A stretch of DNA of 64,000 nucleotides from JAAXHB01 sp965221635 (GTDB taxonomy: Bacteria > Actinomycetota > Acidimicrobiia > Acidimicrobiales > Aldehydirespiratoraceae): contig OZ244902.1 in NCBI GenBank assembly GCA_965221635.1, positions 3,286,001 to 3,350,000 on the forward strand, given 5' to 3'. Shown one piece after another: positions 26,352-34,475 of the stretch. The translations under genes were made by a program, and so were the position numbers. The notes below the pieces were generated by a model. That model was not told the DNA's origin. It saw only the letters and a program-made list of their open reading frames with translations, and did not search any database. The first letter of the stretch is position 1; each line of letters starts with the position of its first letter.

Positions 26352-27740
26352 ATGGAACATTCAGGCCCATTCTCACCCCGCCCCATTCCGCTGCCAGGAA
26401 GCGAAGCCTGGCCCACAGCGGCCGGCCCGGACCCTTCGCCAGGCCGTGGCACGAACGCCACGATCAATGCCCTGAGGACAGACGACGCAGCCGCCCACGA
26501 TTGGTATCGCTTCGTTCTGTCCTTCCCGCCCCACCTCGTTCGGGACTACGTTCGCAGGTTCGGCCTCGACCGAGACCAGACGCTCTTGGATCCGTTCTGC
26601 GGAACCGGTACCACGCTGGTCGAGGCCAAAAAGCTGGGAGTACCAAGCCTCGGCTTGGAAGCTGTGCGACTCTCCCGTCACGCGGCCGGCACGAAGGTGG
26701 ACTGGTCACCGGACCCCGACGGCCTTGAGGCACACGCGAGGCTGATTGCGGACAAGGCATCGTCGATGCTCGCGGCCGACGGGATCAGCGACGAACCGAT
26801 GCACCGACCTCCACCAGGCGTGGCGCTGCGGTCGTTGCCTGCGAGTGAGGCCAAATTGCTGCTTCGCAACTCGATCAGCCCTCTGCCCTTGCACAAGACA
26901 CTCGTCCTCAGGGACGCTCTTGAAGCAGACGACGACCCGAGCTTCGCGGCTCACGAACGCCTGGCGTTGGCTCGAATACTGCCCGTTGAGGTCGGGAACT
27001 TGCGTTTTGGCCCGGAGGTAGGAGTTGGCAGGATCAAGCAGGACGCGCGGGTGGTGAGCCGCTGGTTGTCATGTGTGTTGTCGATGTGTGACGACCTGAG
27101 GAGCCTTCATCACTTGAACCACACGCCCGCCTCCGCGATCTACGGTGATGCCCGCGCTGTGGACAGTCACATACCCCCTGAGAGCATCGACGCCGTAATC
27201 ACCTCCCCTCCATATCCAAACGAGAAGGACTACTCGCGCACCGTTCGACTCGAATCCGTGATCCTTGGCATGCTGCACGACAAATCGGAACTTCAAGCCA
27301 TGAAGAAAGGTCTGCTTCGATCCAACACCCGCGGCGTGTACCGCAACGACAACGATGACGAGTGGGTTGTTGATTCATCGCGCGTGACTCGACTGTCTGA
27401 TGAGATCGAAGCGAGACGCATTGCTTTGGGGAAGAACTCCGGTTTCGAGAGGACGTATCACCGTGTCACCAAGCTGTACTTCGGAGGGATGGCGAGGCAC
27501 TTCGAATCACTGGCGAGAGTGCTGCGCCCTGGAGCACGCCTCGCGTACGTAGTGGGTGATCAAGCCTCGTACCTTCGCGTGATGATTCGTACTGGTCAGA
27601 TTCTGGCCGACATTGCCGAGAAGGCCGGTTACGAAGTGGTGGGAATTGATTTGTTTCGCACACGCCATGCCACTGCCACAAGGGCGCAGCTGCGAGAAGA
27701 GGTGTTGGTGCTGCGCTGGCCAGGTTCACCAAGTCGGTGA
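26352..27740 (+). CDS. Orphan DNA (N4-cytosine/N6-adenine) methyltransferase
   Basis: This 462-aa SAM-dependent methyltransferase has motif I DPFCGTGTTLVEAK at residues 80-93 and the catalytic motif IV ITSPPYPNEKDYSR at 283-296. About 200 residues between them could hold target recognition. SPPY suggests amino-methylation of cytosine N4 or adenine N6. Motif I precedes motif IV, the reverse of the common beta-class arrangement. No restriction endonuclease, specificity subunit or phage gene is adjacent. GAAGGGAG precedes the ATG. A solitary regulatory or protective methylase is inferred. An RNA methyltransferase is less likely but not excluded. Confidence 0.83.
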   Translation: MEHSGPFSPRPIPLPGSEAWPTAAGPDPSPGRGTNATINALRTDDAAAHDWYRFVLSFPPHLVRDYVRRFGLDRDQTLLDPFCGTGTTLVEAKKLGVPSLGLEAVRLSRHAAGTKVDWSPDPDGLEAHARLIADKASSMLAADGISDEPMHRPPPGVALRSLPASEAKLLLRNSISPLPLHKTLVLRDALEADDDPSFAAHERLALARILPVEVGNLRFGPEVGVGRIKQDARVVSRWLSCVLSMCDDLRSLHHLNHTPASAIYGDARAVDSHIPPESIDAVITSPPYPNEKDYSRTVRLESVILGMLHDKSELQAMKKGLLRSNTRGVYRNDNDDEWVVDSSRVTRLSDEIEARRIALGKNSGFERTYHRVTKLYFGGMARHFESLARVLRPGARLAYVVGDQASYLRVMIRTGQILADIAEKAGYEVVGIDLFRTRHATATRAQLREEVLVLRWPGSPSR

Positions 27741-27750
27741 TCGCAAGATG

Positions 27751-27799
27751 GCTCCCGACGGCGCGTAGGCCCGGTAGTGGGCCGGGGTCGGTCGGGAGC
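27751..27799. terminator. Nested inverted repeat, bidirectional terminator
   Basis: GCTCCCGAC (27751-27759) pairs with GTCGGGAGC (27791-27799). Inside it GGCCC (27768-27772) pairs with GGGCC (27779-27783). The structure sits between the converging methyltransferase and oxygenase genes, where it could end both transcripts. Confidence 0.6.
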
Positions 27800-27838
27800 T
27801 GGGGTTGGTCCGGGGCCTGGGTCAGTCCGGGGTTGGGG

Positions 27839-28750
27839 TTAGTCGAGGAGGTTGTCGGAGCGGATTCTTTCTTTTTCGGCTTGTTCGTGGGCGGGGAGCA
27901 CACGGCCGAAGAGTTGGCGGGTACGTTCCACTCGTCCGATCACTCCGGGCTTTTCGGTGTAGGCGAAGATCGCTGCGTGGCGGGGGCGGGAGGTTGCGCC
28001 GATGCGGGTGACTCGGTGCAACGAATGGCGCCCACGGAAGATCTGCAGGTCGCCGGGGCGCAAGTGAAGGGTGTGAACTCCTTCGCGGCCTCCGGCGAGC
28101 ACCGCGGCGATCCGGTCGAAGCCCTCTTCGTGCGCGGAGCGGATGTTGGGCGCGTACTCGAACAGGCCGCCTTGCTCCGCGGGTTGCACGAGCACCGTCA
28201 CGGCGAAGTCGTTGGTGTCGAAATGCCAGGTGAACTGTTGGCCCGGTTCGCACAGGTTGGACGTGAGCCCGGCCAGCGGGTCGGCGTAGCAGTGCAGTTC
28301 GGGGATCTCCAGGCAGTCCGCCAACAGGCGTGCAACCTGCGGCGCTCGGAACAGCACGTCGGTGGCGCAACCGGCGTCCCAGGCGTCGCCCGGAATGAAG
28401 CCGCTTGAGCGTTCGATGAACGTGTTCACGGGATGGTCATCGCCGTATGCCGGGTTTGGCGTGGTGTGAAAGTAGGGGTTCATCACCTGTGTGGAGTAGT
28501 GCGCGGCGCCCTTGCGCTGTTCGATCTCGGCGTTGAGCCTCGCCACCGCCTCGGGCAGCACGAAGGCGTCGAGCACCGCGCATCCCAGTGACCGCAGGCC
28601 CTGGCGGGCTTCGTCAACCACCTGTTGGTACCTGGGGTCGCTCCGGTCACCCAGCGGGTACCGCTTCAGATCCACCAGCTCTTCCAGCGTCACCTCCGCA
28701 CCTTGTGAGGCTTCGGTCGTGCTCTGGGCTGTGGCGTTCGTTGCTGTCAC
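27839..28750 (-). CDS. 2-oxoglutarate/Fe(II)-dependent oxygenase (amino-acid hydroxylase/halogenase-like fold)
   Basis: The 303-aa protein has a double-stranded beta-helix iron site: TWHFDTNDFAVTVLVQ gives His-X-Asp, and FRGRHSLHRVTRI gives the distal His with the 2OG-binding Arg. The segment GGLFEYAPNIRS recalls the BesD/HalD family of free-amino-acid radical halogenases and hydroxylases. Halogenases replace the Asp with Gly; here Asp is present, so hydroxylation is predicted. The GTG start (reading VTATNATAQ) has a textbook AAGGAGG 4 nt upstream; the frame extends further but lacks support. It forms an operon with the dehydrogenase 50 nt upstream, which could oxidise a hydroxylated product. 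The substrate is unknown. Confidence 0.78.
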   Translation of the reverse strand: MTATNATAQSTTEASQGAEVTLEELVDLKRYPLGDRSDPRYQQVVDEARQGLRSLGCAVLDAFVLPEAVARLNAEIEQRKGAAHYSTQVMNPYFHTTPNPAYGDDHPVNTFIERSSGFIPGDAWDAGCATDVLFRAPQVARLLADCLEIPELHCYADPLAGLTSNLCEPGQQFTWHFDTNDFAVTVLVQPAEQGGLFEYAPNIRSAHEEGFDRIAAVLAGGREGVHTLHLRPGDLQIFRGRHSLHRVTRIGATSRPRHAAIFAYTEKPGVIGRVERTRQLFGRVLPAHEQAEKERIRSDNLLD

Positions 28751-28800
28751 TTGACCTCCTTCAGGTTGGGGTGACGGCGCGGTTCGGGGAGCGGCACATG

Positions 28801-29727
28801 TCATGCCTCCCAGTGCGGCACCCAGTCGCCTTCGAGGCGCATGTCGATGCCCGAGTCGTCTTCTATGCGACGGGCCACGCACATTTCGCCTGCTTCGATG
28901 CCGTAACGCTGCGCGGCCCTGCCGAAGGCGGACCTGGCGGCGGCAGTGATCGGAAGATCAGCGGCCACCTGGCTTTCGAGCAACTCCAGCAGGTTGAGGT
29001 CTTTCAGGCACAAGCTGAGGGGAAACGACGGGTCGTAATGACCTGCGAAGATGCTGGGGGCGTCGTGGCGGGCCACGAAACTGTCCCCCACGCTGTTGCA
29101 GATGGCGTCCCACAACACCGACAACTCCACCCCGTTGGCGATCCCCACCGCGAATCCCTCACCGAGCGCCGCCGCGGCGGCGAACCAAAGCTGATTGGTG
29201 ACCAGCTTCACCACGTTGCCCGACCCCAGCGACCCGCATTCGATCACAGTGCCGAGGCAGTCCAGCGGCTCACGAGCCCGGGCCACCGCATCGGGGGCGC
29301 CCCCGGCGAACAGGGTTAGGCGCCCCTGGCGGGCTCCGTCCACCGCACCGGTGACCGGGGAGTCCACCACCATGTGCGGGTCGGGGGCCTCGGCAGCCAG
29401 TTCGCGCACCAAGTCGCTGTCGTTGGTGGTGAGATCAACCCACAGCGCGCCCGGCGCGAGGTGGGCCAGAGCGCCTTGGGGCCCGGTCATCACAGTCTTC
29501 ACGTGCGCGGGCGCGGGCAGCGAGGTCATGAAGATGTCGACGGCGCCGGCGCAGTCCGCCACGGATTCGGCAGCCTCAGCCCCGGCACGGCTCGCGGCGT
29601 CCACGGCTTTGGCGTTGAGGTCGTACGCGACAACGCGGTACCCCGACGCCACCAGCCGCGAACACATGGGGCCGCCCATCGTCCCGAGGCCCACAAAACC
29701 AATGGTGCGGCACCCAGCCGTCGGCAT
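28801..29727 (-). CDS. NAD(P)-dependent beta-hydroxyacid dehydrogenase (3-hydroxyisobutyrate dehydrogenase family)
   Basis: The 308-aa protein has an N-terminal Rossmann motif IGFVGLGTMGGPMCSRL and the substrate loop DSPVTGAVDGARQGRLTLFA. The catalytic Lys lies in GSGNVVKLVTNQL near residue 173, and an all-helical C-terminal domain follows. Family members oxidise 3-hydroxyisobutyrate, tartronate semialdehyde, 6-phosphogluconate or related beta-hydroxyacids. ATG 29727 is chosen over an in-frame TTG at 29751, because homology begins right after it. It is first in a two-gene operon with the 2OG oxygenase, which suggests that the dehydrogenase acts on a beta-hydroxylated acid. Confidence 0.88.
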   Translation of the reverse strand: MPTAGCRTIGFVGLGTMGGPMCSRLVASGYRVVAYDLNAKAVDAASRAGAEAAESVADCAGAVDIFMTSLPAPAHVKTVMTGPQGALAHLAPGALWVDLTTNDSDLVRELAAEAPDPHMVVDSPVTGAVDGARQGRLTLFAGGAPDAVARAREPLDCLGTVIECGSLGSGNVVKLVTNQLWFAAAAALGEGFAVGIANGVELSVLWDAICNSVGDSFVARHDAPSIFAGHYDPSFPLSLCLKDLNLLELLESQVAADLPITAAARSAFGRAAQRYGIEAGEMCVARRIEDDSGIDMRLEGDWVPHWEA

Positions 29728-29887
29728 CAGCGCGACTCTATGTGCTGTCAAACCCCGGCGCGAGCAATTCGGGCGCTGTCGAGCACTCCTCTCAATCTTC
29801 CGAGATTCCCGAGACCGTTTGGAACCTTCCCCTCACCCGAAACAGTCGCTAGGTCGCCCCCACTCAGGATCATCGCGGTGGTGCCAA

Positions 29888-29924
29888 GGCAGCATGACTG
29901 CGCCGGCATCCACTAAGGGCGCAG
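29888..29924 (+). repeat. valS leader hairpin unit, copy 1
   Basis: GGCAG (29888-29892), CTGCGCC (29898-29904) and GGCGCAG (29918-29924) are arranged so that the middle segment can pair with either flank. CTGCGCC/GGCGCAG is a perfect 7-bp stem. TGACTGCGCCGG and TCCACT are shared with copy 2, 150 nt downstream. Confidence 0.6.
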
Positions 29925-30035
29925 GCAACACGAGGACACTTGTGAGACTCCTGCGGATTGTTGAACCCTCGCACCTGTTCCTCGACTGGCCAACAAGCCG
30001 CCCGGAAGCCCCGGCGAGGGCAGCAGTGGGGTGTT

Positions 30036-30074
30036 GGCGCAGCGTGACTGCGCCGGGTTCCACTTTCGGTGCAG
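30036..30074 (+). repeat. valS leader hairpin unit, copy 2 (mutually exclusive stems)
   Basis: GGCGCAG (30036-30042) pairs perfectly with CTGCGCC (30048-30054), which can instead pair with GGTGCAG (30068-30074, one G-U). The last arm also abuts a third hairpin. Three competing segments ahead of an aminoacyl-tRNA synthetase gene resemble an attenuator, although no leader peptide or T-box was found. Confidence 0.55.
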
Positions 30075-30133
30075 CGCCGCCCCGGCGCGGGGGTATCCCA
30101 GTGTCGCTGGGCCGGGTAGCGTTTCGGGCCGTT

Positions 30134-32779
30134 ATGAGCACCCAGGATCCTTCCGACACCTCAAACGCTTCCCCCGGATCAGAGATCCCGGCCAAGCCCA
30201 GCTTGGAAGGGCTTGAAACCAAATGGGACGAGGTGTGGGAGTCCGACGGGATCTACCGTTTCGATGCCGCTCGGCCCCGCTCCGAGGTGTTCTCGATTGA
30301 CACTCCCCCGCCCACGGTGAGCGGGTCGCTGCACATGGGCCACGTGTTCAGCTACACCCACACCGACACGGTGGCCCGCTATCAGCGCATGGCCGGGCGG
30401 GCGGTGTTCTATCCGATGGGTTGGGACGACAACGGTCTGCCCACCGAGCGCCGGGTACAGAACTACTTCGGCGTGCAGTGCGACCCGTCACTTCCACACG
30501 ACCCCGATTTCAGCGCCCCTGCCGACGCCGGTCGTCCGGCGGCGGTGCGCAAACGTGCCCCGATCCGGGTGAGCAGGCCGAACTTCATCGAGTTGTGCGA
30601 GGAACTCACCGCCGCCGACGAGATCGTGTTCGAGAACCTGTTCCGGCGCATCGGCCTGTCGGTGGACTGGACTCGCACTTACTCCACCATCGACGCGCAC
30701 TGTCGGCGTGTTTCGCAGCTTGCGTTCATCGAGAACCTGCGGCGCGGCGAGGCGTACCAAATCGAAGCCCCGTCGCTGTGGGATGTGACCTTCCAAACGG
30801 CGGTCGCCCAAGCCGAACTCGATGACCGTGACATCGCCGGCGCGTATCACAAGCTGCGTTTCCGGGTGCCGCCGAGCAACGGCGCCGCCGCCTCATCGTC
30901 GGGCTCGGCGGGAGTGTCGGAGGTTTGGATCGACACCACCCGCCCGGAGTTGGTTCCGGCTTGCGTTGCCTTGGTGGCACATCCCGACGATTCCCGCTAC
31001 AAGGGCTTGTTCGGTTCAACGGTGACCAGCCCGGTGTTCGGGGTGGAGGTGCCGGTGCTGGCCCACCGCCTCGCCGATCCCGAAAAGGGCACCGGAATTG
31101 CCATGATCTGCACGTTCGGTGACACCACCGACGTGACCTGGTGGCGCGAGCTGAACCTGCCGGTGCGCACCGTGGTGGGCCGCGACGGTCGTTTCAGCGC
31201 CGAGCCACCGGAGGCGATCACCGGCGAGGCGGGCCGCGCCGCGTACGCCCGGCTTGCAGGCAAACGTGTGAAAGCGGCCCGAGCGGAGATCACCGAGATT
31301 TTCGCCGAGCAAGGCGAAATGGACGGCGACCCCAGGCCGATCTCCCATCCGGTGAAGTTCTTCGAGAAGGGCGACCAGCCCCTTGAGATCGTCGCCAGCC
31401 GCCAGTGGTACATCCGCAACGGCGGGCGTGACGACGACCTGCGCCAGGCGCTGATCGATCGTGGCGATCAGATGAACTGGGTGCCGCCTTACATGCAGTC
31501 CCGTTTCGAGAGCTGGATCTCTGGCCTCAACGGGGACTGGCTGATCAGCCGTCAGCGCTTTTTTGGGGTGCCGATCCCGTTGTGGTATCGCCTCGACTCC
31601 AACGGGGATCCGCTGTGGGACGATCCGCTGGTGGCCGATGCTGCCCGCTTGCCGGTGGATCCGTCTTCGGACACTCCCGACGGTTACGACGATTCGCAGC
31701 GCAACCAGCCGGGCGGGTTCATGGGCGATCCCGACGTGATGGACACCTGGGCCACGTCTTCGCTCACGCCTCAGATCGCCACCGGGTGGCGCACCGACGA
31801 AGCGCTGTACGCGGCGACTTTCCCGATGGACATGCGCCCGCAGGCTCACGACATCATCCGCACGTGGCTGTTTTCCACGGTGGTGAGGGCCCATTTTGAT
31901 TGTGACGGGGTGCCGTTCACGAACTGTGCGCTGTCCGGATGGATTCTCGACCCGGACAGGAAGAAGATGTCCAAATCGGTGGGCAACGTGGTGGTGCCCA
32001 CCGACCTGTTGGACCGGTTCGGCTCCGACGCGGTGCGTTACTGGGCCGCCGGTGGCCGCCCCGGCACCGACACCGCCTTCGACGAGCAGCAACTGAAGAT
32101 AGGCAGACGCCTCGCAGTGAAGATCCTGAACGCCTCCAAGTTCGTGCTCTCCCATCAAAGCCAAGCACCCGACGATGCCGCCATCACCGAGGTGCTCGAC
32201 CGGTCGATGCTGTGCAGGCTCGCAGACGTGGTGGACGCAGCCACCCAAGCCTTCGAAGCGTTCGACTACGCCAGGGCCCTGGAACGCACCGAAGCGTTCT
32301 TCTGGCAGTTCACCGACGACCACATTGAGCTGGTGAAAGCAAGGGCCTACGGAGAACAAGGCGAAGAAGCGGCCAAGTCAGCCAGAGCCGCCCTTCGCCG
32401 AGCCCTGGGAGTGCTAACCCAACTGTTCGCCCCGTTCATGCCCTTCGTGACAGAAGAAACATGGCGCTGGTGGCACCAGGACTCGGTACACGCCTCCAAA
32501 TGGCCACAAGCCCAAGAACTAAGAGACATAGCAGCCGGGGTAACCCCAGAACCAAGCCAAATAGCAGCAGAAGTGCTACACGAAATAAGAAGAAAGAAGT
32601 CAGAAGCCAAAAGACCCCTAAGAACCCCGGTAGAAGAAGCAATAATAGAAGACACCCCCCAACGCCTAAGCCACCTCGAAAAAGTCAAAGAAGACCTAAA
32701 AGCAGCCGGAAGAATAGAAACCCTAACAACAACCCCAGCAGAGTCCCTAAAAGTAACAGCAACTCTGGCGAAGGAATAG
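30134..32779 (+). CDS. valS: Valine--tRNA ligase
   Basis: This 881-aa class I aminoacyl-tRNA synthetase charges tRNA-Val. The HIGH signature reads HMGH (67-70) after SIDTPPPTVSGSL. KMSKS lies at about 611-615, after GWILDPDRK. The editing domain lies between, with WIDTTRPELVPACVALVAHP. An anticodon-binding domain and a short C-terminal helical arm follow. The frame extends far upstream, but the ATG at 30134 begins the real protein. Roughly the last 265 coding bases change character: T becomes rare and AGA, ATA and CTA codons abound, unlike the GC-ending codons earlier in the gene. The 3' end meets a palindromic repeat. Confidence 0.96.
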   Translation: MSTQDPSDTSNASPGSEIPAKPSLEGLETKWDEVWESDGIYRFDAARPRSEVFSIDTPPPTVSGSLHMGHVFSYTHTDTVARYQRMAGRAVFYPMGWDDNGLPTERRVQNYFGVQCDPSLPHDPDFSAPADAGRPAAVRKRAPIRVSRPNFIELCEELTAADEIVFENLFRRIGLSVDWTRTYSTIDAHCRRVSQLAFIENLRRGEAYQIEAPSLWDVTFQTAVAQAELDDRDIAGAYHKLRFRVPPSNGAAASSSGSAGVSEVWIDTTRPELVPACVALVAHPDDSRYKGLFGSTVTSPVFGVEVPVLAHRLADPEKGTGIAMICTFGDTTDVTWWRELNLPVRTVVGRDGRFSAEPPEAITGEAGRAAYARLAGKRVKAARAEITEIFAEQGEMDGDPRPISHPVKFFEKGDQPLEIVASRQWYIRNGGRDDDLRQALIDRGDQMNWVPPYMQSRFESWISGLNGDWLISRQRFFGVPIPLWYRLDSNGDPLWDDPLVADAARLPVDPSSDTPDGYDDSQRNQPGGFMGDPDVMDTWATSSLTPQIATGWRTDEALYAATFPMDMRPQAHDIIRTWLFSTVVRAHFDCDGVPFTNCALSGWILDPDRKKMSKSVGNVVVPTDLLDRFGSDAVRYWAAGGRPGTDTAFDEQQLKIGRRLAVKILNASKFVLSHQSQAPDDAAITEVLDRSMLCRLADVVDAATQAFEAFDYARALERTEAFFWQFTDDHIELVKARAYGEQGEEAAKSARAALRRALGVLTQLFAPFMPFVTEETWRWWHQDSVHASKWPQAQELRDIAAGVTPEPSQIAAEVLHEIRRKKSEAKRPLRTPVEEAIIEDTPQRLSHLEKVKEDLKAAGRIETLTTTPAESLKVTATLAKE

Positions 32780-32837
32780 ACCACACTCCCGACCAACAAG
32801 GTGGTAGCCCGGTAGGTGGGCGGAAAGTAAAACCGTA

Positions 32838-32930
32838 GGTGGGCGGGTGGCCGTTGGCCGGCTTGCGGAACAATCTGCAGCGAAGCGAAGCCGTTCCGCA
32901 AACGGACCAACGGACAGGCCCCGCCCACCG
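32838..32930. repeat. Palindromic repeat element, copy A
   Basis: An imperfect palindrome of about 92 nt lies between the converging valS and histidine-kinase genes. The outer stem is GGTGGGCGGG/CCCGCCCACC, the middle stem CCGTTGG/CCAACGG and the inner stem TTGCGGAAC/GTTCCGCAA around a 20-nt loop. Two relatives occur at 56903 and 57059, with compensatory changes in the middle and inner stems. Confidence 0.8.
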
Positions 32931-33020
32931 GAAGCCGCGACCAACCACCCCCACCCACCAGCCAAAGCCCCCAAGAACCCCGCCCACCGGACCACCCAAC
33001 GGCCCAGGGCTAGAACGGCG

Positions 33021-34475
33021 TCAGGGGTCGATTTCGGGGATTTGGAGGGTTACGGCTGCACCGCCGAGGTGCGAAGAACCAACATCCACAGACCCCCCGT
33101 GCGCCTCGGCCACCTGAGCCACGATGGCCAACCCAAGCCCAGACCCAGGCCGGTCACGCGTGGAGTCAAGCCGGTGAAACCGCTCAAAGATCCGAGACCG
33201 GTCAGCTTCGGGAATCCCAGGCCCGGAATCGTGAACGGTGAGGGCGCCGCCCGAAACCACCACCTCCACCGGCCCGGAGTCACTGAACTTCAAGGCGTTG
33301 TCCAACAGGTTGCGTATGGCCCGGGTGAGCGCATTGGCCCGCCCTTCCACCGCCACGCCCCGTTCCACCACCATAACAACGTCACGACCCGAGCGCAAGC
33401 GAGCCCGCGCCGCAACGGTCTCGGCAAGGTCGGCGAGTTCCACCAGGGTGAGTTCCTCGTCGATGCGAACGTCGGTGGCGAGGTCCACCAGTTCGGCTGA
33501 CAGGTCGCTGAGTTCGATTAGCTCGGCGTCGATGTCGTCGAGCACGGCAGAGCGTTCGTCGTCGGGAAGGTCGGGGGTTTTGCGCAACACGTCCACGTTG
33601 GTGCGCAAGCTGGTGAGCGGGGTTCGCAGTTCGTGGCTGGCGTCCACCACAAGGCGGTGCTGTTGACGACGGCTGGCGGAGAGGGCGTTGAGCATGGTGC
33701 GGAAGCTGCGGGCCATGCGTCCCACCTCGCCGCTGCCGGAGCCTTCCACCGGGCGTTCGAGGTCGCCGGTGCGGGTGATGTGTTCGGCTGTTTCGGTGAG
33801 GCGCACAATGGGCCGCACGGCACGGCCCGCCAGCAGCCATGCGGCGGCAGCAGCGGCGGCCACTGCGAGCGCCCCGAACAGCACAACTTGTCGGCGCAGC
33901 CCTTCCACGGCTCGTTCCACTTCGTCGAGGGGACGGGCGAGTTGCAGGTAGAAGCCGTCGGCCACCGCCACGGTCACCATGCGCAGCGACGTGTGGCCGC
34001 GACCGGTGTGTCCGCGCACGGTTTCGATCACGCTGCCGTGCCTGCGGGCGTGGCGGAGCGTGTCGACGTTGGGGGTGTGGGTGAAGTCCTCGTCGAGGCT
34101 TAGCACAACTTCACCCACGGCGTCCGGGTCGATCGCAGCCCCGGGCGCGACTTCGTGGAGGTCCACCACAACCTGGGCGTAGGCGTCGAGGGCCACCAGA
34201 AAGCCGAAGGGGTCGAGTCGCAGCAGCTCCCCGATGTTGCTGCCGGGAGGGCCGATTTCGGCATCCGGGCCGATCCCGGGTCGTCTCAGTCCGCGGAACC
34301 AGTCGTCGTCTCGTTCCGAGGGTCGCTCCAGGAGGCGCACCCGGCTCAGCAGGTCTTGGTCGACTTCGTCGGTGAGTTCGGATTCGGCGGCGTTCACGGC
34401 CAGGAATCCCACCACCGCAACCATCACCGCCACCACGGCGGCAACGAGCAGGGCGATCCGTGTGCGCAGGCTCAT
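33021..34475 (-). CDS. Two-component sensor histidine kinase (MprB-like)
   Basis: The 484-aa membrane kinase has span 1 (IALLVAAVVAVMVAVVGFLA, 7-26), an extracellular sensor domain of about 165 residues, and span 2 near 198-215. A HAMP domain (RAVRPIVRLTETAEHI) is followed by an H-box with phospho-acceptor His281 in VDASHELRTPL. The N-box NLLDNALKF is at 389-397, and G-boxes are DSGPGIPEA and GSGLGLAIV. ATG 34475 overlaps the response-regulator stop by 4 bases, so the pair is co-translated. It resembles actinobacterial MprB/PrrB envelope-stress sensors; the stimulus is unknown. Confidence 0.92.
   Translation of the reverse strand: MSLRTRIALLVAAVVAVMVAVVGFLAVNAAESELTDEVDQDLLSRVRLLERPSERDDDWFRGLRRPGIGPDAEIGPPGSNIGELLRLDPFGFLVALDAYAQVVVDLHEVAPGAAIDPDAVGEVVLSLDEDFTHTPNVDTLRHARRHGSVIETVRGHTGRGHTSLRMVTVAVADGFYLQLARPLDEVERAVEGLRRQVVLFGALAVAAAAAAAWLLAGRAVRPIVRLTETAEHITRTGDLERPVEGSGSGEVGRMARSFRTMLNALSASRRQQHRLVVDASHELRTPLTSLRTNVDVLRKTPDLPDDERSAVLDDIDAELIELSDLSAELVDLATDVRIDEELTLVELADLAETVAARARLRSGRDVVMVVERGVAVEGRANALTRAIRNLLDNALKFSDSGPVEVVVSGGALTVHDSGPGIPEADRSRIFERFHRLDSTRDRPGSGLGLAIVAQVAEAHGGSVDVGSSHLGGAAVTLQIPEIDP

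Larger units (their letters stand above)
29728..30133. promoter_or_regulatory. Divergent intergenic region and valS leader with repeated hairpins
   Basis: This 406-nt gap contains two copies of a hairpin unit (see 29888-29924 and 30036-30074). A further GC-rich hairpin GCGCCG-CCC-CGGCGC (30074-30088) lies closer to valS. Promoters for both flanking genes must lie here, but no clear -10/-35 pair was seen. The rest shows no open reading frame worth naming. Confidence 0.5.

Noticed and set aside
30036..30074. T-box riboswitch for valS
   Set aside because: A sequence resembling the T-box (GTGGAACC) is present only on the opposite strand. No stem I or specifier loop could be drawn on the valS strand.
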